A program made the translations under genes and the position numbers. Shown in pieces: positions 29,144 to 37,160 of a stretch of 64,000 bases of DNA (position 1 is its first letter; each line of letters starts with the position of its first letter). Location: contig OZ260072.1 of assembly GCA_965284315.1 (NCBI GenBank), positions 1,116,001-1,180,000 on the forward strand, in the 5' to 3' direction. The DNA is from PCRC01 sp017848435 (GTDB lineage: Bacteria; Pseudomonadota; Gammaproteobacteria; Burkholderiales; Burkholderiaceae_C). The notes beneath the pieces are model-generated. The model worked only from the letters and a program-made list of their open reading frames with translations, did not search any database and was not told where the DNA came from.

Positions 29144-29902
29144 TTAACGCAGGAACGCGTCGTAGCCGGTTTTCAGGATCAGCGCGCTGACGACCAGCAC
29201 GAACATGCCGCGCACAAAGCCGGCCCCGTGCTTGAGCGCCATGTGGGTGCCCAGCAGGCTGCCCACCACGTTGGCTGCGGCCATGGCCAGCACAAAGTGC
29301 CACCAGATGTGGCCTTTCCAGGCGAACAGCGCCAGCGCCGAGATGTTGGTGGCGGTGTTCAGCAGTTTGGCCGAGGCCGACGCGTTGAGGAAGTCGTAAC
29401 CCAGCCAGCGCACGAACAGGAAGACAAAAAAACTGCCGGTACCCGGGCCGAAGAAGCCGTCGTAAAACCCGATCACGCCGCCAATGAGGCTGGCCACCAC
29501 GGCTTCGCGCCGGCCTGAATAGCGCGGCGCGTGCACCCGGCCCATGTCTTTTTTGGCCAGGGTGTAGGCCAGCACCGCCAGCAGCACCAGCGGCAGCAGG
29601 CGGCGCAGGAACTCGGGCGACACCACGGTGACCAGCCAGGCGCCGCCGAGCGAGCCGGCCAGCCCGGCCGCAGCGGCAGGCAGCAGGGCGGCCCAACGCA
29701 TCTCGACACGCCGGCTGTACTGCCAGGTGGCCATGGCGGTGCCCCAGACCGAAGCCCCCTTGTTGACGCCAAACAGCGTGGCCGGGTGGGTGGTGGGGAA
29801 CGTGGCGAACAGCGCCGGCACCATGATCAGGCCGCCGCCACCGACCATCGCGTCCACAAAGCCCGCCAACAGCGAGGCCAGGGTAACGATGAGCAAATCC
29901 AT
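29144..29902 (-). CDS. TauE/SafE (TSUP) family membrane permease
   Basis: 252 residues with about seven to eight hydrophobic helices. The duplicated family motif appears as FVDAMVGGGGLIMVPAL near the N-terminus and IGFYDGFFGPGTGSFFVF in the middle. TSUP proteins export sulfite, sulfoacetate or other organic anions, or take up sulfur compounds; the substrate is unknown. It converges on mrdA with 13 bases between the stops. A terminator and possible small RNA lie upstream of its start (29,975-30,076). Confidence 0.9.
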   Translation of the reverse strand: MDLLIVTLASLLAGFVDAMVGGGGLIMVPALFATFPTTHPATLFGVNKGASVWGTAMATWQYSRRVEMRWAALLPAAAAGLAGSLGGAWLVTVVSPEFLRRLLPLVLLAVLAYTLAKKDMGRVHAPRYSGRREAVVASLIGGVIGFYDGFFGPGTGSFFVFLFVRWLGYDFLNASASAKLLNTATNISALALFAWKGHIWWHFVLAMAAANVVGSLLGTHMALKHGAGFVRGMFVLVVSALILKTGYDAFLR

Positions 29903-29974
29903 GCAGGAATTGTCGCACCCGGTCCTGCGGGGCTGGTGTGGTCAACCGCAGCTGGCGTCGCCCACGCAACAGGC

Positions 29975-30002
29975 AAAAAAAAGCACCGGACTTCCGGTGC
30001 TT
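29975..30002 (-). terminator. Strong intrinsic terminator upstream of the TauE/SafE gene
   Basis: On the minus strand a 10-bp stem (AAGCACCGGA with TCCGGTGCTT, 2-base loop) is followed by eight T residues. It points towards the TauE/SafE gene and no coding gene precedes it on that strand, so it must end either a small RNA or an attenuated leader transcript. Confidence 0.75.
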
Positions 30003-30076
30003 TGCAAATGGACCACGCAGCCCATGGGCTGGCGGTTGTGTTGTTGTGGTGGCTCTTTTGGGGGTGTCTCCTCGGC
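29975..30076 (-). ncRNA. Candidate small RNA or attenuated leader between the TauE/SafE gene and amtB
   Basis: The minus strand upstream of the strong terminator at 29,975-30,002 encodes no convincing protein. It has a CCACAACAACACAACC single-stranded stretch, then an AGCCC-AT-GGGCT hairpin, then the terminator hairpin, a layout common in Hfq-type small RNAs. A possible sigma-54-like element, GGGCACG-TCC-TTGCA, spans 30,087-30,101 on the same strand, but its spacer is one base shorter than consensus. The 5' end given is a guess based on that element. No known RNA family was recognised. Confidence 0.35.
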
Positions 30077-30128
30077 TCCTTAGTGTTGCAAGGACGTGCC
30101 CCGCATCAGTGAGATGAATGTAGCCGCT

Positions 30129-30145
30129 TGCACCGCGTTAGTGCA
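30129..30145 (+). promoter_or_regulatory. NtrC-type enhancer site upstream of amtB
   Basis: TGCACC-GCGTT-AGTGCA matches the NtrC dyad consensus (TGCACC-N5-GGTGCA) at all but one position. It is centred about 100 bases upstream of the expected sigma-54 transcription start, a normal enhancer distance. Confidence 0.6.
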
Positions 30146-30214
30146 TACGGGATTTCCCCTTGTTGTCCATCTGCCACGCCCGATGGCCCTGAGAACACCG
30201 GGGGGTTGCGCCAA

Positions 30215-30229
30215 TGGCATGACTTATGC
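30215..30229 (+). promoter_or_regulatory. Sigma-54 promoter of amtB
   Basis: TGGCATG-ACTT-ATGC has the invariant GG and GC with exactly 10 bases between them and differs from the consensus TGGCACG-N4-TTGC at two positions. It places the transcription start near 30,241, about 27 bases before the amtB ATG, and excludes an earlier in-frame ATG at 30,226. Confidence 0.65.
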
Positions 30230-30267
30230 GTGACGCTTGCCTTCCGTCAACCCAAAGGCTTGATTTC

Positions 30268-31737
30268 ATGCAGACAGACATTCGGAATCCCTGGTGGCCT
30301 GCGCAAGCACAGTGGCGGTGGGTGGCCTTGCTGCTGGCCACCTTGTCCCTGTGGAGTTTTGGTGCCTGGGCCCAGGCACCGGCAGCCGACACCCCTGCGG
30401 CATCCGCACCGGCATTGGCGGCATCGGTCGCGCCACCCACCGCGGCCAGTGTTCCCGTGGCGCCCCCCGTGGCGGCCGCACCGCCCGCCGCGTTGGCCCG
30501 CCCCGGGTTGGTGAAGCAAGACACCCTGAGCGGTGCCGACACCGGCTGGATGATGGTCTCCACCGCGCTGGTGCTGCTGATGACGCTGCCCGGCGTGGCG
30601 CTGTTCTACGGCGGCATGGTGCGCAAAAAAAGCGTGATCAACACCATGGCCTCGGTGGTGGCGATTGCCGGGCTGGTCAGCGTGTTGTGGTTTGCGGTGG
30701 CCTACTCCTGGGCCTTCACACCCGGCGACCCCTGGTTGGGCAGCACGCAGCGGATGTGGTTCAAGGGGTTTGACTACTTCAAAGAGTCCGGCCTAGTGGC
30801 GGTGAGCCACATCGCGCCCAACATCCCGGAGTCGGTCTACGCGATGTTCCAGCTCACCTTTGCCATCATCACTGCTGCGCTGCTGGTGGGTGCGATTGTG
30901 GAACGCATGCGCTTTTCGGCCATGCTGTGGTTTGTGGCCCTGTGGTCGCTGTTTGTCTACGCGCCGGTGGCGCACTGGGTCTGGGAGCCGGGCGGCTGGC
31001 TGGCGCAGCTGGGCGCACTGGACTTTGCCGGTGGCTCGGTAGTACACGTCAATGCTGGCGTGTCTGGCCTGGTTTGCGCCTGGGTGCTGGGCGCGCGGCA
31101 GGGGTATGGCCGCGAACCGTTCGAGCCGTTCAACCTGGGCCTGACGATGGCCGGCGCCGGCCTGCTGTGGGTGGGCTGGTTCGGCTTCAACGCCGGCTCG
31201 GCGGTGGCGGCCGACGGCCGTGCTGGCCTGGCGATGCTGGTGACACACGCCGCGGCCGCGGCAGGCGCCATGGGCTGGATGCTGGGCGAGTGGGTGGTGC
31301 GGCGCCGGCCGTCGCTGCTGGGGCTGTGTTCCGGGCTGGTGTCGGGGCTGGTGGCCATCACACCGGCGGCGGGTTTTGTCTCGCCGTCCAACGCGCTGCT
31401 GATTGGCGGCATTGCCGGCCTGGTCTGCTACTGGGGGGCGACCGGGCTCAAGCGGCTGCTCAAGGCCGACGATTCGCTGGACGTGTTCGGTGTGCACGGC
31501 GTGGGCGGCATTGTCGGCTCGCTGCTGACGGGCGTGTTTGCCAGCAAGGCCATTTCCGGCGTGGAGGGCAACATCGTGACGCAGGCGATTGGCGTGGGCG
31601 CGGTGGTGGCCTACAGCGCGGTGATGACGGGCGTGCTGCTGTGGGTCACCTCGCTGCTGGTGGGGCTGCGGGTGGACGAGAACGCGGAGCGCACCGGGCT
31701 CGACATCTCGCTGCACCGCGAACGGCTGTCGGACTGA
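30268..31737 (+). CDS. amtB: Ammonium transporter AmtB
   Basis: 489 residues. A signal peptide (ALLLATLSLWSFGAWAQAP) is followed by a 45-residue Ala/Pro-rich linker and then the eleven-helix channel, beginning TGWMMVSTALVLLMTLPGVALFYGG. Conserved features include the FQLTFAIITAALLVGAIVERM segment with the Phe gate region, VHVNAGVSGLV with the first pore His, and DVFGVHGVGGIVGSLLTGVF with the second. It conducts NH4+/NH3 under nitrogen limitation. A sigma-54 promoter and NtrC-like site upstream support nitrogen control. The usual partner glnK is absent here. Confidence 0.95.
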   Translation: MQTDIRNPWWPAQAQWRWVALLLATLSLWSFGAWAQAPAADTPAASAPALAASVAPPTAASVPVAPPVAAAPPAALARPGLVKQDTLSGADTGWMMVSTALVLLMTLPGVALFYGGMVRKKSVINTMASVVAIAGLVSVLWFAVAYSWAFTPGDPWLGSTQRMWFKGFDYFKESGLVAVSHIAPNIPESVYAMFQLTFAIITAALLVGAIVERMRFSAMLWFVALWSLFVYAPVAHWVWEPGGWLAQLGALDFAGGSVVHVNAGVSGLVCAWVLGARQGYGREPFEPFNLGLTMAGAGLLWVGWFGFNAGSAVAADGRAGLAMLVTHAAAAAGAMGWMLGEWVVRRRPSLLGLCSGLVSGLVAITPAAGFVSPSNALLIGGIAGLVCYWGATGLKRLLKADDSLDVFGVHGVGGIVGSLLTGVFASKAISGVEGNIVTQAIGVGAVVAYSAVMTGVLLWVTSLLVGLRVDENAERTGLDISLHRERLSD

Positions 31738-31746
31738 AGCACCGCC

Positions 31747-32151
31747 ATGTCCACCACCGAACGTGTTGCCCTGGCCGCCCACCTGCATGTGGTGCTGCGC
31801 CGCAAGACCGGGCGCGTGACCGACGTTGAATGGATGGCCGCCAACACCGAGTACGCGGCCGAGATCGTGCATTTTGCCCGGCTCAAGGCTGTGGAAGACA
31901 ACGCGCCTGAGCTGGCCGAGTGGGCCGACAAGCTGGAGCGGGTGATGGCTGTGCCGCTGGCGGTGCGCACGCCCCCTTTGGTGGAACGTGCGGCCACCGC
32001 GCTGCGCGAACGCCCGGCACCAGCGCCTGCACCCGCAGAGGCTCGGTCCAGTGGCTTTGGCCGCCACTCCGGTTTCTTTGACTCGCGTTTGCCGGGCGAC
32101 GCGCCCGACGACGCGCCACCCGCGCCACGCTACGTCGGCGGCATCCGCTGA
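31747..32151 (+). CDS. Hypothetical protein downstream of amtB
   Basis: 134 residues starting MSTTERVALAAHLHVVLRRK. The N-terminal 70 residues look like a small helical domain (VTDVEWMAANTEYAAEIVHFARLKAVED), the rest is Pro/Ala-rich and probably disordered, ending in PPAPRYVGGIR. No signal peptide or known motif. It follows amtB by 9 bases and is probably cotranscribed with it, so a link to nitrogen metabolism is possible but unproven. Confidence 0.7.
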   Translation: MSTTERVALAAHLHVVLRRKTGRVTDVEWMAANTEYAAEIVHFARLKAVEDNAPELAEWADKLERVMAVPLAVRTPPLVERAATALRERPAPAPAPAEARSSGFGRHSGFFDSRLPGDAPDDAPPAPRYVGGIR

Positions 32152-32183
32152 GGCACGCTCTTCAGCGGCGCACCAACACCGCC

Positions 32184-33935
32184 TCAACGGTTGTCGGCAA
32201 CGATCCATTCGGCGGCTTTTTCAGCCACCATCAACACCGGCGAGTTGGTGTTGCCGCTGGTGATGGTGGGCATCACACCCGCATCCACCACGCGCAGGCC
32301 CGCCACGCCGCGCACCTTGAGGCGCGAGTCGACCACCGCCATCGGGTCGTCAGCCCGCCCCATCTTGGTGGTGCCCACCGGGTGGAAGATGGTGGTGGCG
32401 ATGTCGCCGGCCAGCTTGGCCAGCTCTTCGTCGGTCTGGAACTGCACGCCGGGCTTCCATTCTTCTGGCTTGTAGCCCGCCAATGCCGGCTGCCCGACGA
32501 TGCGGCGCGTGACGCGCAGCGAGTCGGCCGCGACCTGCCGGTCTTCCGGCGTGCTGAGGTAGTTGGGCGCAATCGCGGGCGCGTCTTCCATGCGCGGACT
32601 TTTCAGCTGCACCGTGCCACGGCTGGTCGGGTTCAGGTTGCACACACTCGCGGTGAAGGCCGGGAAGTTGTGCAGAGGCTCACCGAATGCGTCCAGGCTC
32701 AGCGGCTGCACGTGGTATTCGATGTTCGGGTGGGGCTGCGACGGGTCGCTGCGGGTGAATGCCCCCAGCTGCGATGGCGCCATGCTCATGGGCCCGGTGC
32801 GCTTGAAGGCGTACTCCAGCCCGATTTTTGCCTTGCCGAGCCAGCTGTTGGCCAGCGTGTTGAGCGTGGGCACGTTGTTGACCTTGTACACCGTGCGGAT
32901 CTGCAGGTGGTCTTGCAGGTTGGCGCCCACGCCGGGCAGGTCTTGCAGCACCGGGATGCCGTGTTGGTGCAACAGGGCGCCCGGGCCGATGCCGGAGCGC
33001 TGCAGGATGTGCGGCGAGCCAATGGCGCCAGCGCACAAGATCACCTCGCACCGGGCGGTGGCCACCGTCATCTCGTAGCCGCTCCAGACCTCCACGCCGG
33101 TGCAGCGCTGGCGCGTCTGGCCGGTGGGGTCGTCATGCGCCTCGATCACCAGGCGGTTGACCTGCGCCATGGTCCACATCTCGAAGTTGGGCCGGCCATA
33201 GCAGGTGGGCCGCAGGAAAGCCTTGGCGGTGTTCCAGCGCCAGCCTTCTTTCTGGTTCACCTCGAAGTAGCCCACGCCCTCGTTGTCGCCGGTGTTGAAG
33301 TCGTCGGTGGCGGGAATGCCGGCCTGGGTGGCGGCCTTGGCGAAGGCGTCGAGGATGTCCCAGCGCAGGCGCTGTTTCTCCACCCGCCATTCGCCACCAA
33401 GCTTGCGCACCGCCAGCTTGTACTGCTTGTGCTGGCTGTGGTGGCCGTGGAAGCGCTTGAAGTTGGCGTTGACTTCCGACGGGTCACCGTCGAGCTTGTA
33501 GTGGTCTTCGTGGTATTTGAAGGCGGCCAGCGCGTTGTCCCAGCGCCAGGTGTCGTCGCCGGTGAGCTGGGCCCAGTGGTCGTAGTCGCGCGCCTGGCCG
33601 CGCATGTAGATCATGCCGTTGATGCTGGAGCAGCCGCCCAGCGTCTTGCCACGCGGGTAGCGCAGGCTGCGGCCGTTCAGCCCGGGTTCGGGTTCGGTGT
33701 TGTAGAGCCAGTCGGTGCGGGGGTTGCCAATGCAGTGCAAATAGCCGACCGGGATGTGGATCCAGTGGTAGTCGTCACGGCGGCCGGCCTCGACCATCAG
33801 CACGCGTTTTTTGCCACCGTGGCTGAGGCGGTTGGCCAGCAGGCTGCCGGCGGTGCCGCCGCCGACGATGATGTAGTCGAAGGTCTGTTCTTCCGCCAGG
33901 GCGGCCGCCAGTTCGGCGTCGGATTTCTCACTCAT
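32184..33935 (-). CDS. GMC-family FAD-dependent oxidoreductase (choline-dehydrogenase-like)
   Basis: 583 residues. The FAD-binding motif is TFDYIIVGGGTAGSLLANRL; GMC signature 1 is YPRGKTLGGCSSINGMIYMRG and signature 2 is GAIGSPHILQRSGIGP. The catalytic His is in FHPVGTTKMG, with the second active-site residue near TSGNTNSPVLM. The family oxidises alcohols such as choline, polyethylene glycol or fatty alcohols; the substrate is not clear. Start taken at MSEKSDAELAAALAEEQ because the FAD motif then lies about 20 residues in. It lies downstream of mmsA on the same strand but a family B repeat separates them. Confidence 0.9.
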   Translation of the reverse strand: MSEKSDAELAAALAEEQTFDYIIVGGGTAGSLLANRLSHGGKKRVLMVEAGRRDDYHWIHIPVGYLHCIGNPRTDWLYNTEPEPGLNGRSLRYPRGKTLGGCSSINGMIYMRGQARDYDHWAQLTGDDTWRWDNALAAFKYHEDHYKLDGDPSEVNANFKRFHGHHSQHKQYKLAVRKLGGEWRVEKQRLRWDILDAFAKAATQAGIPATDDFNTGDNEGVGYFEVNQKEGWRWNTAKAFLRPTCYGRPNFEMWTMAQVNRLVIEAHDDPTGQTRQRCTGVEVWSGYEMTVATARCEVILCAGAIGSPHILQRSGIGPGALLHQHGIPVLQDLPGVGANLQDHLQIRTVYKVNNVPTLNTLANSWLGKAKIGLEYAFKRTGPMSMAPSQLGAFTRSDPSQPHPNIEYHVQPLSLDAFGEPLHNFPAFTASVCNLNPTSRGTVQLKSPRMEDAPAIAPNYLSTPEDRQVAADSLRVTRRIVGQPALAGYKPEEWKPGVQFQTDEELAKLAGDIATTIFHPVGTTKMGRADDPMAVVDSRLKVRGVAGLRVVDAGVMPTITSGNTNSPVLMVAEKAAEWIVADNR

Positions 33936-33959
33936 TCTCACTGCCTTCGGGGAAAAATA

Positions 33960-34050
33960 CATGGGCCGCCGCGCCGGGCCGCCCCAAGGAAAAATGCGCC
34001 CCCTCGGGGGGCAGAGAGCAACACGCAGTGCGCGAACGTGGGGGCCATCA
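33960..34050 (-). repeat. Dispersed GC-rich intergenic repeat, family B copy 3
   Basis: Contains GCCGGGCCGCCCCAAGG, GCGCCCCCTCGGGGGGCAG and CGAACGTGGGGGCCATC, matching the repeat at 1,300-1,376 block by block and the inverse of 4,720-4,812. The mmsA stop codon falls at its edge. The CCCCCTCGGGGGG part forms a hairpin. Confidence 0.75.
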
Positions 34051-35559
34051 TTTGGCAGTGGGCATGACGAATTCAGCCCCCTTGCCAATGCTTTCAGGCC
34101 AGCGCTGCATCACGCTTTTCTGTTTGGTGTAGAAGCGCACACCTTCTTCGCCGTAGGCGTGCATGTCGCCAAACAAACTCTTCTTCCAGCCACCAAAGCC
34201 GTGCCAGGCCATGGGCACTGGAATCGGCACGTTGATGCCGACCATGCCGACCTGGATGCGGCGCGCAAACTCGCGCGCCACGTTGCCGTCGCGGGTGAAG
34301 CAGCTCACGCCGTTGCCAAATTCGTGGTCGTTGATGAGCTGCACCGCGGTGGCGAAATCGGGCACCCGCACGCAGCTGAGCACCGGGCCAAAGATCTCTT
34401 CCTTATAAATACGCATGCTGGGCGTCACGTGGTCGAACAGCGTGCCGCCGAGCCAGAAGCCGCTGGCGCAGCCGTCGCCCGCTTTCGCGCCGTCAAAGCC
34501 CCGGCCGTCAACCAGCAGCTGTGCGCCTTCCTTCACGCCCTGCTCGATATAACCGGTGATGCGTTGGTGCGCGATGGAGGTGACGATGGGGCCCATCTCG
34601 GCCGCTAGGTTGGTGCCGTTCAAGACCTTCAGCGCCTTGGTGCGCTCGATGAGTGCCGGCATGATCTTCTCGGCCGCGTCGCCCACCAGCACCGCCACGC
34701 TGATCGCCATGCAGCGTTCACCGGCCGAGCCGTAGGCCGCGCCAATCAGCGCGTCAACCGACTGTTCGATGTCGGCGTCGGGCATCACCACCATGTGGTT
34801 CTTGGCGCCGCCGAGCGCCTGCACCCGTTTGCCGTGGTGGGCACCGGTTTCGTAGATGTAATTCGCAATCGGCGTGGAGCCAACGAAGCTGACGGCCTTC
34901 ACGTCGGGGTGGACCAGCAGCGCGTCAACCGCTACCTTGTCGCCGTTGACGACGTTGAACACGCCGTCGGGCAGGCCGGCTTGCTTGAGCAGGTCGGCGA
35001 TGAACAGGCTGGGACTGGGGTCGATCGGGCTGGGTTTGAGCACGAAGGTGTTGCCCGCAGCGATGGCCACCGGGAACATCCACATCGGAACCATGACCGG
35101 GAAGTTGAACGGCGTGATGCCGGCCACCACCCCCAGCGGCTGACGCAGCGTCCAGTTGTCCATGCCGGTGGAGACCTGGTCGGTGAAGTCGCCCTTGAGC
35201 AACTGGGGGATGCCGCAGGCGAACTCGACGATGTCAATGCCGCGCGCGACCTCGCCCTGCGCGTCGGTGAACACCTTGCCGTGCTCCGCGGTGATCATGC
35301 GGGCCAGGTCGTCTTTCTTCTGGTTCAGCAGTTCGAGGAACTTGAACATCACCCGCGCACGGCGGATCGGCGGTGTGTCGGCCCAGGCCGGGAAGGCGGC
35401 TTGGGCAGCAGCCACTGCTTCGCCCACGTCGGCGGCATTGGCCAGAGCGACCTGGCCCGTGACGGCGCCGGTGGCAGGGTTGAACACGTCCTGGAAACGG
35501 GTGGACGAGGCGGCGCTGACGCGCCCGCCGATGTGGTGCTGGATGTGTGGGGTGCTCAT
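34048..35559 (-). CDS. mmsA: CoA-acylating methylmalonate-semialdehyde dehydrogenase
   Basis: 503 residues of the aldehyde dehydrogenase superfamily. The nucleophilic Cys is in GSAGERCMAISVAV, the NAD-binding segment is PFNFPVMVPMWMFPVAIAAG, and GMVGINVPIPVPMAWHGFGG is characteristic of the MmsA/IolA subgroup. It converts methylmalonate or malonate semialdehyde to propionyl- or acetyl-CoA in valine, beta-alanine or inositol breakdown. No other valine-pathway gene is adjacent. The unusually G-rich stretch just upstream (35,589-35,601) is non-coding. Confidence 0.93.
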   Translation of the reverse strand: MSTPHIQHHIGGRVSAASSTRFQDVFNPATGAVTGQVALANAADVGEAVAAAQAAFPAWADTPPIRRARVMFKFLELLNQKKDDLARMITAEHGKVFTDAQGEVARGIDIVEFACGIPQLLKGDFTDQVSTGMDNWTLRQPLGVVAGITPFNFPVMVPMWMFPVAIAAGNTFVLKPSPIDPSPSLFIADLLKQAGLPDGVFNVVNGDKVAVDALLVHPDVKAVSFVGSTPIANYIYETGAHHGKRVQALGGAKNHMVVMPDADIEQSVDALIGAAYGSAGERCMAISVAVLVGDAAEKIMPALIERTKALKVLNGTNLAAEMGPIVTSIAHQRITGYIEQGVKEGAQLLVDGRGFDGAKAGDGCASGFWLGGTLFDHVTPSMRIYKEEIFGPVLSCVRVPDFATAVQLINDHEFGNGVSCFTRDGNVAREFARRIQVGMVGINVPIPVPMAWHGFGGWKKSLFGDMHAYGEEGVRFYTKQKSVMQRWPESIGKGAEFVMPTAK

Positions 35560-35651
35560 GGTGGCACCGACTATAAGGGAAGCACCCCACAGGGGGGGGC
35601 GGGTTTGCGCCTGTCAGGGCCTGCGGCAGGCTCTGGCGGGTTTCCAGCGGG

Positions 35652-35722
35652 AAATTTCAAGCCAAATCGGGCTCAGACCTCAGTAGAACCTGGTGATACT
35701 GCTACACTTTTTGCAGTAATTC
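35652..35722 (+). repeat. Dispersed repeat family A, copy 3
   Basis: AAATTTCAAGCCAAATCGGG, then the core CCTCAGTAGAACCTGGTGAT, then the imperfect hairpin ACTGCTACACTTTTTGCAGT. It fills most of the gap between mmsA and the next gene, and its right end abuts the TGA stop of that gene. Confidence 0.8.
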
Positions 35723-37058
35723 AAGGGGCGCTGACACGCCAGATGACGTTGCCCACGTCGTCTGCCACCAGCAGCGCGCCTTGCCGGTCGACCGCCACGC
35801 CCACTGGGCGGCCCATGGCCTGGCCCTGCGGATTCAGAAAGCCGGTCAACACGTCCAGCGGCAGACCGCTGGGCTTGGCGCCGTCGAACGGCACAAACAC
35901 CACCTTGTAGCCGCTGCGTGGCTCGCGGTTCCAGGAGCCGTGCTGGCCAATGAACATGCCGCGGGCAAAGGCCTCGGGCAGCCGGTTGCCGGTCGCATTC
36001 GCCAAACCGAGCGATGCGGTGTGTGGGCCCAGGGCGTAGTCGGGCACCCGCGCCCGGGCGACCAGTTCGGGCTGGGTCGGCTTGACGCGCGTGTCCACGT
36101 GTTGGCCAAAGTAGCTGTAGGGCCAGCCGTAAAAGCCGCCATCCTGAACCGAGGTGAGGTAGTCGGGCACCAGGTCACTGCCGAGTTCGTCGCGTTCGTT
36201 CACCACCGTCCACAGGCGGCCGCCCACCGGCTCCCAGGCCATGCCAACCGGGTTGCGCAGGCCGGAGGCGAACACGCGGTGGCTGCCGGTCTGGCGGTCC
36301 ACTTCCCAAATGGCGGCGCGCTCAGACTCGGCGGCCATGCCGCGTTCGGCGACGTTGCTGTTGGAGCCGACGCTGACATAGAGCTTCTGCCCGTCGGCAC
36401 TGGCCACCACGTTTTTGGTCCAGTGGTGGTTGATCGGGCCACCGGGCAGCGCGGTCAGCACCGTGGGCGGGCCGTCGGCGGTGGTCTGGCCGCTGCGGTA
36501 GCCGTAGCGCACCAAGCCGTCGGTGTTGGCCACGTACAGGTCGTTGCCGACCAGCACCATGCCAAAGGGCGAGTTCAGGCCTTCGATGAAGGGCACACGC
36601 AGGTCGGCCACGCCGTCGCCATCGGTGTCGCGCAGCAGGGTGATGCGGTTGGCACTCGGCGTCACGGCGCCAGCACGGGTCATGAAGAACTTCATCGCCC
36701 AGCCCTTGGGGCCTTTGGCGTCGTCGGGTTTGGGCGGGGCATTGGTTTCGGCCACCAGCACGTCGTTGTTGGGCAGCACGTACAGCCAGCGCGGGTGGTC
36801 GAGCTGGCTGGCAAAGGCGTTGACGCGGGTGCCGGGTGCCGGCTCGGGCGACACGCCGGCCGGCCAGCCAATGGCTTTGGCGACGTTCACCGTGGGGATC
36901 AAGGCGGTTGCGGGTGCCGGCAGTTGGGGGGTGGGGCCGGTGCCGTCGGCCACCTGCAGCTTGGCGGGCTGGCTACAGGCCCCCAGCAACGCCAGTGCGG
37001 CCAAACCGACGGCGACAGCACACCGGCGGGCGGGGAAATGGGCAGGGCTGCGCGGCAT
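35721..37058 (-). CDS. PQQ-dependent sugar dehydrogenase/sorbosone dehydrogenase-like lipoprotein
   Basis: 445 residues. A lipoprotein signal (AVAVGLAALALLGACSQ) anchors it to the envelope. The mature part is a beta-propeller with repeated blades: LYVLPNNDVLVAETN, LLRDTDGDGVADLRVPFIEGL, SPFGMVLVGNDLYVANTDGLVRY, NPVGMAWEPVGGRLWTVVNERDELG and GRPVGVAVDRQGALLVADDVGNVIWRV. The family (L-sorbosone dehydrogenase/glucose dehydrogenase-like) oxidises sugars or aldehydes with PQQ; the cofactor and substrate are inferred only from similarity. Start chosen at MPRSPAHFPARR; nine residues more are in frame. Confidence 0.85.
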   Translation of the reverse strand: MPRSPAHFPARRCAVAVGLAALALLGACSQPAKLQVADGTGPTPQLPAPATALIPTVNVAKAIGWPAGVSPEPAPGTRVNAFASQLDHPRWLYVLPNNDVLVAETNAPPKPDDAKGPKGWAMKFFMTRAGAVTPSANRITLLRDTDGDGVADLRVPFIEGLNSPFGMVLVGNDLYVANTDGLVRYGYRSGQTTADGPPTVLTALPGGPINHHWTKNVVASADGQKLYVSVGSNSNVAERGMAAESERAAIWEVDRQTGSHRVFASGLRNPVGMAWEPVGGRLWTVVNERDELGSDLVPDYLTSVQDGGFYGWPYSYFGQHVDTRVKPTQPELVARARVPDYALGPHTASLGLANATGNRLPEAFARGMFIGQHGSWNREPRSGYKVVFVPFDGAKPSGLPLDVLTGFLNPQGQAMGRPVGVAVDRQGALLVADDVGNVIWRVSAP

Positions 37059-37160
37059 GGGGTCCTTGGGTGTGTGGCGGGTCACCCAGCTTAGACAGTG
37101 CGGTGCCGTGGGCGGGTCAGGCAGGCCCGCGCCTGGGCGTAGGACGCCGCCGCCTCAGAT

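Noticed and set aside
30087..30101. Second sigma-54 promoter on the minus strand, upstream of the candidate small RNA
   Set aside because: Aligned to the TGGCACG element, its GG and GC are 9 bases apart rather than 10, so it is not listed as a promoter feature; it is mentioned only as a weak hint in the small-RNA finding.
30226..30228. Earlier in-frame ATG for amtB
   Set aside because: It lies inside the -12 part of the sigma-54 promoter; the ATG at 30,268 starts a proper signal peptide.
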